From: Streptomyces netropsis
GTDB lineage: Bacteria > Actinomycetota > Actinomycetes > Streptomycetales > Streptomycetaceae
DNA length: 64,000 nt
Direction: 5' to 3'
NCBI RefSeq assembly: GCF_014203545.1
Contig: NZ_JACHJG010000004.1
Coordinates: 1-64,000 of the forward strand
Shown here: piece after piece, positions 57,650 to 64,000 of the stretch
Layout: the number at the start of each line of letters is the position of its first letter
Numbering within the stretch: position 1 is the stretch's first letter
Notes under the pieces: generated by a model
Told to the model about the DNA's origin: nothing
The model's database searches: none
Seen by the model: the letters and a program-made list of their open reading frames with translations, nothing else
Program-made: the position numbers and the translations under genes

Positions 57650-59142
57650 GTCCGCGGTGCCTCGACCGCTGCCGTCGCGCCGCTCGCCACCAGGCGGGCG
57701 GCCTCCGCGAGCCGGGTCGCGGCCTCCTCGGCGACCGCCCCGGTGACGGTGAACGGGAGCCGCACGAAGCCCTCGAAGGCCCCGTCGACACCGAAGCGCG
57801 GACCGGAGGGCACCCGCACCCCGAGCCGCTCCCCCGCCTCGGCGATGCGCGATCCGGAGAGACCGCCGGTGCGCACCCACAGGGTGAGCCCGCCCTTCGG
57901 GACGGTGAACTCCCAGTCGGGCAGGTGACGGCCGAGGGCGTCGACGAGCGCGTCGCGGTTCTCCCGCGTCTGGGTGCGCCGTATGTCGATGGAGGCGTCC
58001 CAGCCCTCGGTGTCGAGCAGCCAGGTGACGGCGAGCTGTTCGAGCACGGGCGTGCCGAGGTCGGCGTAGGCGCGGGCGGCGACGAGGCTGCGGATGACGT
58101 CGGGGGCCGCGCGCACCCAGCCGATCCGCAGCCCGGCCCAGAAGGTCTTGCTGGCCGAGCCGACGGTGATCACCGCGCTGCCCGCCGGGTCGAAGGCGCA
58201 GACGGGCCGGGGCAGTTCGACGTCCGGTTCGAGACACAGGTCGGACATGGTCTCGTCGGCGATGAGGAGGGTGCCGGCGGCCCGGGCGGCCTCGACGAGC
58301 TCCCGGCGCTGCTCCTCGGGGGCCAGCGCGCCGGTCGGGTTGTGGAAGTCGGCGATGACGTAGGCGAGGCGGGGCGCGGCGTCGCGCAGCACCTGGCGCC
58401 AGGCGGGCAGGTCCCAGCCGGCGAGACGGTCGGCCATCGCGACGGGCACGAGCCGGGTGCCGGCCTCGCGCATGAGCTGAAGGACGTTGGCGTACGAGGG
58501 GGACTCGACGGCGACCCGCTCGCCGCGCCCGGCGAACAGCCGGCAGATGGCGGCGACGGCGCCCATGGCGCCGGTGGTCACCATGATCTGTTCGGGCATG
58601 GTGGGGATGCCGCGGGCGGTGTAGCGGTCGGCGAGGGCCTGGCGCAGGGCGGGCAGCCCCGCGGGGTAGTCGCCGTGGGTGTGCGCGTAGGGCGGCAGCT
58701 CCTCGAGGGCGCCCTGGAAGGCGCGGGTGAGCCACGGCTCCGGCGCGGTGAGGGCGGCGCAGCCCAGGTCGATCACGGAGCCGACGGCCTCCGGCGGGAG
58801 GGGGTCGAGCCCTCGGGTGGGCAGCGGGTTGCCGGCGGGCACGGCGGTCCAGCTGCCGGCGCCGCGCCGGGATTCGAGGAACCCCTCGCCGCGCAGGGCC
58901 TCGTAGGCGGCGGCGACGGTGGTGCGGCTGACGGAGAGCGCCGCGGCGAGTTCCCGCTCGGCGGGCAGCCGGGCGGCGACCGGGACGCGGCCTTCGAGGA
59001 CGAGCAGCCGGATGCCGTCCGCGAGGGAGCGGTAGGCGGGTGAGCGACGGCCACCGATCGGGGTCACGGTGTCGCGCGCGTGCTGCGAACCGAGGAGACG
59101 CGCCAGCTGCGGCGCCCCCACCGAAGAGGTCCACTGACTCAT
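57637..59142 (-). CDS. MocR-family regulator (GntR DNA-binding plus aminotransferase domain), YczR-like
   Basis: The 501-residue protein has an N-terminal GntR winged helix (LPAERELAAALSVSRTTVAAAYEAL near 65-90) and a fold-type I aminotransferase domain with PLP lysine Lys332 in GSASKTFWAGLRIGW. MocR proteins use PLP or its amino acid adducts as effector. It is divergent from a YczE-type membrane protein gene, the known yczR-yczE arrangement, and two palindromes lie just upstream. The ATG at 59142 fits the family N-terminus. Confidence 0.9.
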   Translation of the reverse strand: MSQWTSSVGAPQLARLLGSQHARDTVTPIGGRRSPAYRSLADGIRLLVLEGRVPVAARLPAERELAAALSVSRTTVAAAYEALRGEGFLESRRGAGSWTAVPAGNPLPTRGLDPLPPEAVGSVIDLGCAALTAPEPWLTRAFQGALEELPPYAHTHGDYPAGLPALRQALADRYTARGIPTMPEQIMVTTGAMGAVAAICRLFAGRGERVAVESPSYANVLQLMREAGTRLVPVAMADRLAGWDLPAWRQVLRDAAPRLAYVIADFHNPTGALAPEEQRRELVEAARAAGTLLIADETMSDLCLEPDVELPRPVCAFDPAGSAVITVGSASKTFWAGLRIGWVRAAPDVIRSLVAARAYADLGTPVLEQLAVTWLLDTEGWDASIDIRRTQTRENRDALVDALGRHLPDWEFTVPKGGLTLWVRTGGLSGSRIAEAGERLGVRVPSGPRFGVDGAFEGFVRLPFTVTGAVAEEAATRLAEAARLVASGATAAVEAPRTYVA

Positions 59143-59177
59143 CTCGTGCGGTCCACCTTTCGGAAATTGGCCATGGA

Positions 59178-59205
59178 GTACATCCTGTACCAGTCCACAG
59201 ACTGG
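59178..59205. promoter_or_regulatory. Two adjacent palindromes between the MocR gene and yczE
   Basis: GTACA-TCC-TGTAC (59178-59190) abuts CCAGTC-CACA-GACTGG (59190-59205), both with perfect arms. They lie about 36 to 63 bases before the MocR start and are natural candidates for its binding sites, controlling both divergent genes. Confidence 0.65.
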
Positions 59206-59363
59206 CACGCGGCAGGCCACCCGCACCACCGGCGGCTGCCGAAAACACGCTTTCGACACCGGATCCGGCCGGGCTCCGGCCCACTTCGGCCGAATCGATT
59301 CACCACGGCCCGCCCGGCCCGGTACGCGCCGGAACGACCCAGTACGACCTTCAGGAGGAACCA

Positions 59364-60074
59364 TTGTCCGCGTCAGGGGGGTCGTCTCTCGCCCGCCGTC
59401 TGGTCCAGCTGTACGGCGGGCTGGTGCTGTACGGGGTGAGTGCGGGGCTGCAGCTGCGTGCGGGGCTCGGACTGGCGCCGTGGGACGTCCTGAACCAGGG
59501 TGTCGCGGGGCGTACGGGCCTGTCGATCGGGACGGCGTCCATCCTGATCGGGGTGCTCGTGCTGCTCCTGTGGGTGCCGCTGCGCCAGCGGCCCGGTCTG
59601 GGCACGGTCTCCAACGTGCTGGTGATCGGCCTGGCGCTGGACGCGACGCTGACCGTGGTCCCGGCCCCCGGGTCGCTGTGGGTGCGGATTCCGCTGCTGG
59701 TCTTCGCGGTCGCGCTGTGCGCGGTGGCGACCGGGCTCTACATCACCCCACGCTTCGGACCGGGTCCGCGCGACGGGCTGATGACCGGGCTGCACCGCAG
59801 GACCGGGCGCTCGGTGCGACTGGTGCGCACCTGCATCGAGGTGGTCGTGCTGGCGACCGGGTTCGCGCTCGGCGGCTCGGTGGGCGCGGGGACGGTGCTG
59901 TACGCGGTGGGCATCGGGCCGCTGTCGCAGTTCTTCCTGCGCGCCTTCGCCCTGCCGGAGCGCCCGGAGCGGGGCCGCGCCCAGGGCCCGGAAAGCCCCG
60001 GTGAGCCGCGCGATACGGCCGTTCCGGTGGCCCCCTCGACGGTCACGGCACGCGAAGTTCCGGACCTGGTTTAG
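59364..60074 (+). CDS. YczE/YitT-type integral membrane protein
   Basis: The 236-residue protein has about five transmembrane helices (YGGLVLYGVSAGLQLRAGLG, SILIGVLVLLLWVPL, IPLLVFAVALCAVATGLYI and others) and the family motif GPGPRDGLMTGL. The TTG start at 59364 is preceded by AGGAGGAA at ideal spacing; no ATG or GTG fits as well. YczE proteins are regulated by MocR-type YczR in other bacteria, as the divergent neighbour suggests here. Transport substrate is unknown. The C-terminal 35 residues are disordered. Confidence 0.85.
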   Translation: MSASGGSSLARRLVQLYGGLVLYGVSAGLQLRAGLGLAPWDVLNQGVAGRTGLSIGTASILIGVLVLLLWVPLRQRPGLGTVSNVLVIGLALDATLTVVPAPGSLWVRIPLLVFAVALCAVATGLYITPRFGPGPRDGLMTGLHRRTGRSVRLVRTCIEVVVLATGFALGGSVGAGTVLYAVGIGPLSQFFLRAFALPERPERGRAQGPESPGEPRDTAVPVAPSTVTAREVPDLV

Positions 60075-60160
60075 GCCACGGACCGGCGGGCCGGTAGTGT
60101 ACGCCTTTGACCCACCGGACGGACCGTTACTGCGCGCTGAATAGGCAGAAACACAGGGTG

Positions 60161-60178
60161 ACATCTGTTGTCAGATGT
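60161..60178. promoter_or_regulatory. Palindrome ACATCTG-TTGT-CAGATGT upstream of rbpA
   Basis: Perfect 7-base arms around a 4-base spacer, about 65 bases before the sigma-R promoter. A TGACAA...TACAAC pair just downstream could be a second, vegetative rbpA promoter, so the palindrome may be an operator. It could also act as the yczE terminator. Confidence 0.45.
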
Positions 60179-60242
60179 GACAAACCGGGCGCTGGTGGGT
60201 ACAACAAGGGGCGGCACGACGGGCGACGCATGTCCCTCAACG

Positions 60243-60269
60243 GGGAATCTTCACCGCCGACCGGACGTT
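60243..60269 (+). promoter_or_regulatory. Sigma-R promoter of rbpA
   Basis: GGGAAT (60243-60248), exactly 18 bases, then GTT (60267-60269) is the canonical Streptomyces sigma-R promoter GGGAAT-N18-GTT. It lies 62 bases before rbpA, a known member of the thiol-stress regulon in S. coelicolor. Confidence 0.88.
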
Positions 60270-60331
60270 GACCGGATGACGACGACAGCGACACCTGTCC
60301 TGTGGGCGACAAAGCCCGGGAGGCACGATTC

Positions 60332-60706
60332 ATGAGTGAGCGAGCTCTCCGCGGCACGCGACTTGTGGTTACCAGCTACGAGACCGACCGCGGCATCGAT
60401 CTGGCCCCGCGCCAGGCGGTGGAGTACGCATGCCCGAACGGACATCGATTTGAGATGCCGTTCTCGGTAGAGGCGGAGATTCCGCCGGAGTGGGAGTGCA
60501 AGGCGTGCGGCGCCGTGGCACTCCTGGTAGACGGCGATGGTCCTGAGGAGAAGAAGGGCAAGCCCGCGCGTACGCACTGGGACATGCTCATGGAGCGGCG
60601 GACCCGCGAGGAGCTCGAGGAGGTGCTGGCCGAGAGGCTGGCCGTCCTGCGCTCCGGTGCCATGAACATCGCTGTGCATCCGCGGGACAACCGCAAGTCC
60701 GCCTGA
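60332..60706 (+). CDS. rbpA: RNA polymerase-binding protein RbpA
   Basis: The 124-residue protein is full-length RbpA: N-terminal tail with RGTRLVVTSYETDRG, core domain with CPNGHRFEMPF and WECKACG (cysteine and histidine positions), basic linker, and the C-terminal sigma-interacting helix (HWDMLMERRTREELEEVLAERL). It binds RNA polymerase holoenzyme with HrdB-type sigma and stabilises open complexes. GGGAGG precedes the ATG. A sigma-R promoter lies upstream and an 18-base terminator downstream. Confidence 0.97.
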   Translation: MSERALRGTRLVVTSYETDRGIDLAPRQAVEYACPNGHRFEMPFSVEAEIPPEWECKACGAVALLVDGDGPEEKKGKPARTHWDMLMERRTREELEEVLAERLAVLRSGAMNIAVHPRDNRKSA

Positions 60707-60745
60707 GTTTCTGGGCGGCATAGGGATTGATCCATCGGATCCGTC

Positions 60746-60786
60746 AAGGGCCCGGGCCACTGCGCTGAGCAGTGGCCCGGGCCCTT
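60746..60786 (+). terminator. rbpA terminator
   Basis: A perfect 18-base stem (AAGGGCCCGGGCCACTGC and its complement) with a 5-base loop, ending in TT, lies 40 bases after the rbpA stop. Confidence 0.88.
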
Positions 60787-60874
60787 GTCCGCGTCATGCG
60801 GGGTTTCTCATGGGGATGCCCCCCGTGCTCCCAGCCGCCCGTGAGGGCCTTCGAGGTACGCATACGGACACGGA

Positions 60875-60902
60875 TACGGGCATCGGTCACCCGATGCCCG
60901 TA
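60875..60902 (-). terminator. Hairpin downstream of fxsA
   Basis: TACGGGCATCGG and its exact complement around a 4-base loop lie about 50 bases beyond the stop of the leftward fxsA gene. Direct copies of ATACGGACACGG-like words flank it. Confidence 0.7.
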
Positions 60903-60954
60903 AAGCGTCCGCAGCGGCCCCGGGCCGACTCGGCGGGCGGGTCCGGCGGCCTGC

Positions 60955-61536
60955 TCAGCGCGGCAGCTGCGGGCCGTCCCGGTGCGGCGCGGGCGGCTCG
61001 TCGTCGCGGATGACCTCGCCCTGGACGACCTTGCCGTCGGGCTGGTGCATCCGGGCCTGCTGGAAGGCGTCCCCCAGGGTGCCCGGGCCGAAGGCCGCCG
61101 CCCGGCGGTCCACGCCGCGCTCCAGGCCCTTGCGCAGCAGCGCGCGGGTCGGCGGGAAGAGGCACAGCAGCCCGGCCGCGTCGGAGATCAGGCCCGGCAC
61201 CATGAGCAGCAGCCCGCCCAGCATCGTCAGACCGTTGCCGCCCGCGCCCCCGGTGGCGCCCGGGGCCTGCCCGGCCTCCGGGGCCTTGGGCGGCTGGAGG
61301 GACTCCGTCAGCCGCTGCCAGGCGCGGCGCCCGGCCCGCTTGATCACGAAGCCGCCCAGCAGCACTCCCCCGACCAGCAGGGCGAGGACGGTGAGCCCGC
61401 CCGCCGCGTCGGCCACCATCATCAGCAGCCAGATCTCCAGCACCGCCCAGAGGGCCACGGCCAGGGGGATGAGCCTGCGGGCGCGGCCTCGTTTCGGCGG
61501 CCGGCCGTCCATCGTCTGCTGTGCTCCGAACGTCAT
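60955..61536 (-). CDS. fxsA: FxsA-family membrane protein
   Basis: The 193-residue protein has the FxsA layout: helices LIPLAVALWAVLEIWLLMMVADAAG and LTVLALLVGGVLLGGFVI, a basic loop, then a third hydrophobic segment GGLLLMVPGLISDAAGLLCLFPPTRALL that contains the family motif PGLxxDxxG, and a polar tail. In E. coli FxsA overproduction suppresses F-exclusion of phage T7; cellular role is otherwise unclear. It lies downstream of ppm1 and lnt on the same strand. An in-frame ATG eight codons in is a possible start. Confidence 0.9.
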   Translation of the reverse strand: MTFGAQQTMDGRPPKRGRARRLIPLAVALWAVLEIWLLMMVADAAGGLTVLALLVGGVLLGGFVIKRAGRRAWQRLTESLQPPKAPEAGQAPGATGGAGGNGLTMLGGLLLMVPGLISDAAGLLCLFPPTRALLRKGLERGVDRRAAAFGPGTLGDAFQQARMHQPDGKVVQGEVIRDDEPPAPHRDGPQLPR

Positions 61537-61603
61537 GCCTCAAGTGTGCCTGGGCCGCGCCCGTACGGAACGCCCCGGGTGGGGGCGTCCGGCGGGGTCC
61601 GGG

Positions 61604-62374
61604 TCAGCTCTTCTCGCCCCGGCCCAGGGCCTTGCCGACCCGGGAGCCGACGCCCCAGGACGTGACCCGCCACAGGGCCTCCGCGACGATGTCGCGGCTC
61701 ATCTTGCTGTCGCCCAGCTCGCGCTCGACGAAGGTGATGGGGACCTCGACGACGTGGAAGCCGGCCTTGACGGCCCGCCAGGCCAGGTCGACCTGGAAGC
61801 AGTAGCCCTGCGAGGCGACCTCGTCCATGCCCAGCCCCTCCAGGGTCTCCCGGCGGAAGGCCCGGAAACCGCCGGTGACGTCGCGGATCGGGACGTCGAG
61901 GAGGAGGCGGGAGTAGGTGGAGCCGCCGCGGGAGAGGATCTCGCGGGACTTCGGCCAGTTCACGACCCGGCCGCCGGGGACCCAGCGGGAGCCGAGCACC
62001 AGGTCGGCGCCCTTGAGGGCGGTGAGCAGCCGGGGCAGTTCCTCGGGCTGGTGGGAGCCGTCGGCGTCCATCTCCACCAGGACGCCGTAGCCGTTGTCCA
62101 GGCCCCAGTGGAAGCCGGCCAGATAGGCGGCGCCCAGGCCCTCCTTGCCCTTGCGGTGCAGCACGTGGACGTGGTCGTCGTCGGCCGCCAGCTCGTCGGC
62201 GAGCTTGCCGGTGCCGTCGGGGCTGTTGTCGTCGGCGACGAGGACGTGCGCCTCCGGCACGGCCGACCGCACCCGGCCGACGATGAGCTTGATGTTCTCC
62301 GCCTCGTTGTAGGTCGGGATGATCACCAAGGTCGTGCCGAGCGGACCGTATCTCCGCTGACCACCGTCGTTCAC
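61604..62374 (-). CDS. ppm1: Polyprenol-phosphate mannosyltransferase (Ppm1)
   Basis: The 256-residue GT2 enzyme transfers mannose from GDP-mannose to polyprenyl phosphate, supplying protein O-mannosylation and glycolipids. Motifs: [39 protein letters not shown] and the QVDLAWRAV region. There is no C-terminal membrane domain, as in Streptomyces Ppm1. Its GTG start overlaps the lnt stop (GTGA). In mycobacteria the two functions can be fused; here they are separate but coupled. Confidence 0.95.
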   Translation of the reverse strand: MNDGGQRRYGPLGTTLVIIPTYNEAENIKLIVGRVRSAVPEAHVLVADDNSPDGTGKLADELAADDDHVHVLHRKGKEGLGAAYLAGFHWGLDNGYGVLVEMDADGSHQPEELPRLLTALKGADLVLGSRWVPGGRVVNWPKSREILSRGGSTYSRLLLDVPIRDVTGGFRAFRRETLEGLGMDEVASQGYCFQVDLAWRAVKAGFHVVEVPITFVERELGDSKMSRDIVAEALWRVTSWGVGSRVGKALGRGEKS

Positions 62375-64000
62375 TGCTGCCCCTTCTCGTCCGGACGTCC
62401 TCGACGGCCGATCATGATCGCGGCCGCGCAGGACAGAAGGCCCACCATAGCGAGCGCCCATTCGGGCGCTGCACCGGCGCGGTCGGCCACGGTGATCTCG
62501 TCCCGCAGCGGGATGGAGGTGCTGATGACGTCACGGGTGAACTCCGCGCTGCGGTGGAGCACCTTGCCGTCGGGGGCGACGACCGCGCTGATGCCGCTCG
62601 TCGCGGCGGTCACCACGGCCCGGCCGTGCTCGACCGCCCGCAGCCGGGACATGGCCAGCTGCTGCTCGGGCTGCCCGGTGCGGCCGTAGGTGGCGTTGTT
62701 GGTCTGTACGACCAGGGCGCGGGCGCCGGCCATGACGGTGTCGTGGACGATCTCGTCGTAGGCCACCTCGAAGCAGATGACGTCGCCGAGCCGCGCCGGG
62801 CCGATCTGGAGCACCCCGGTGTGGTCGCCGGGGTAGAAGTCGCGGGGCACGCGCTGGAGGCGGGTGATGACCTTGCTCAGCTGCTGCCGGAAGGGCACGT
62901 ACTCGCCGAACGGCACCGGGTGCTGCTTGGTGTACGAGGCGCCGGGGCCCTTCACGGGGTCCCAGACGATGCCCTGGTTGTCGACGTAGCCGGGCTTGCC
63001 CGGGTGGTCGACGAGGGCGCCGACGAGGACGGGGACGCCGACCGCCCGCACGGCCTCCTCGATCCGGTCGTAGGCCTCCGCGTACTGGAAGGGGTCGAGG
63101 TCGGAGGAGTTCTCCGGCCAGATGACCAGGTCGGGCTTCTTCACGCGGCCGGCCTTGATGTCCTTCGCCAGGGCGAGGGTGGCGTCGACGTGGTTGTTGA
63201 GGATCATCATCGGGCGGCCGAGGAAGTTCATCCCCGGGTTCTGGACGTTGCCCTGGACGATGGCGATGTCGACCGTGTCGACCGCCTTGGTGGGCACCGG
63301 CACGGCGTACCCGGCGAGGACGACGGCGGCGGCCAGCGCGGCGGCCTCGACGGCGGGCAGGGCGGCGCGCACGGCCCGTACGCGGTCACCCGCGGCGGCC
63401 CGCAGGCGCCAGGCGGCGAGCAGCGCGTAGGCCAGCAGCCCGCCGGTGAGCGCCACGGCGAAGGTGACCAGCGGGGCGCCGCCGAGCGCGGCGAGCGGCG
63501 TGAACGGGGAGCCGGTGTTGGCGAACGCGAGCCGCCCCCACGGGAAACCGCCGAACGGCGCCCGGTCCCGGGCCCACTCCTGCGCGACCCACAGACAGGC
63601 GCCCCACAGCGGCCAGGCGGGCAGCCGGGAGGTCACGGCCAGGCCCGCGCCGAGCAGGGCGATGAAGAGCGCCTCGATGACGGAGAGGCCGAACACGGCG
63701 TCGTAGCCGACCACGTGCAGCCAGCGGAGCAGGAAGAAGAAGAACGGCAGCGCGAAGGCGAAGCCCGTCCACGCGCCCTGCCGGGCGGTGCGGCCCCGGG
63801 TCAGCAGCGCCAGGGCGGCGACGGCCACGAAGGACAGCGGCCACAGGTCGTACGGCGGGAAGGACGCGGTGAGGGCCAGTCCGGCGACGGCGGCGAGGGC
63901 GCTGCGCCGCGCCTCACGGCGGGCCAGCCGGACGAGGCGGGTGAGCCGGGTGGGGCCGCCGGGCCGGGGCGCCGGGTCACCGGCGGCGGTGACCGCGTCC
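62371..64000 (-). CDS. lnt: Apolipoprotein N-acyltransferase Lnt (5' end beyond window)
   Basis: The frame is open to the right edge, giving at least 543 residues without the start. N-terminal membrane helices ([24 protein letters not shown] and following) lead to a nitrilase-like catalytic domain with Glu in [14 protein letters not shown], a Lys region near [18 protein letters not shown], and Cys in [12 protein letters not shown], then a last C-terminal helix. It N-acylates lipoproteins in the cytoplasmic membrane. It is coupled to ppm1. An internal GTG at 63828 is not the true start because conserved sequence continues upstream. Confidence 0.93.
   Translation of the reverse strand, partial: DAVTAAGDPAPRPGGPTRLTRLVRLARREARRSALAAVAGLALTASFPPYDLWPLSFVAVAALALLTRGRTARQGAWTGFAFALPFFFFLLRWLHVVGYDAVFGLSVIEALFIALLGAGLAVTSRLPAWPLWGACLWVAQEWARDRAPFGGFPWGRLAFANTGSPFTPLAALGGAPLVTFAVALTGGLLAYALLAAWRLRAAAGDRVRAVRAALPAVEAAALAAAVVLAGYAVPVPTKAVDTVDIAIVQGNVQNPGMNFLGRPMMILNNHVDATLALAKDIKAGRVKKPDLVIWPENSSDLDPFQYAEAYDRIEEAVRAVGVPVLVGALVDHPGKPGYVDNQGIVWDPVKGPGASYTKQHPVPFGEYVPFRQQLSKVITRLQRVPRDFYPGDHTGVLQIGPARLGDVICFEVAYDEIVHDTVMAGARALVVQTNNATYGRTGQPEQQLAMSRLRAVEHGRAVVTAATSGISAVVAPDGKVLHRSAEFTRDVISTSIPLRDEITVADRAGAAPEWALAMVGLLSCAAAIMIGRRGRPDEKGQQ

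Overview
The window is chromosomal DNA of a Streptomyces or very close relative. Coding sequence is extremely G+C rich, with strong third-position bias and long antisense shadow frames. Streptomyces-specific loci are present: a conservon (cvnABCD), the sporulation pair smeA-sffA, rbpA with a sigma-R promoter, and separate lnt and ppm1 genes. From memory, the right part matches the Streptomyces coelicolor order smeA-sffA, MocR regulator, yczE-type gene, rbpA, fxsA, ppm1, lnt. All identifications come from reading the sequence; no database search was run.

Layout. 1-200: 5' leader and promoter zone of an rRNA operon running leftwards out of the window. 592-2798: crr and ptsI (general PTS proteins). 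2878-11225: a conserved hypothetical gene, acetoacetyl-CoA synthetase, a GH31 alpha-glycosidase, a VanX-type dipeptidase and glycerol kinase. 11336-18388: conservon cvnA-D, a divergent region with phased repeats, then a small membrane protein, an EgtD-like methyltransferase and another membrane protein. 18585-25995: a three-gene operon whose order and subunit sizes match mukF-mukE-mukB or jetABC, an SMC/condensin-like complex without a nuclease (JetD) gene. 26074-31585: a complete 5-oxoproline locus (pyroglutamyl peptidase, DUF979/DUF969 putative transporter, GntR regulator, PxpABC 5-oxoprolinase) with an operator inside a canonical promoter. 31608-33942: a glycosyltransferase, an SPW-repeat membrane protein and two very small genes.

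34109-42263: a tightly packed six-gene operon closed by a perfect 19-bp hairpin. It encodes a benzoylformate-decarboxylase-like ThDP enzyme, a GlcD-type 2-hydroxyacid dehydrogenase, an unusual P450, an alpha/beta hydrolase, an alpha-dioxygenase-like haem protein and a small helical protein. The chemistry fits oxidation and decarboxylation of 2-hydroxy or fatty acids. I regard this operon and the SMC-like operon as the best candidates for undescribed systems. 42459-50384: a small winged-helix gene, a two-component system, an FtsW/RodA-like protein, an ATP-dependent DNA ligase and a secreted glycoside hydrolase. Related motifs upstream of the response regulator, the FtsW-like gene and the hydrolase suggest one regulon.

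50440-54684 is an accessory patch: a truncated AbiEii-type gene with its partner, a tRNA-Gly 3'-end fragment (likely attachment scar), a vapBC pair, and a PAP2 membrane protein of foreign composition flanked by non-coding DNA. From 54685 the core chromosome resumes: an ankyrin protein, smeA-sffA, a MocR regulator divergent from yczE, rbpA, fxsA, ppm1 and the 3' part of lnt, whose start lies beyond the right edge.
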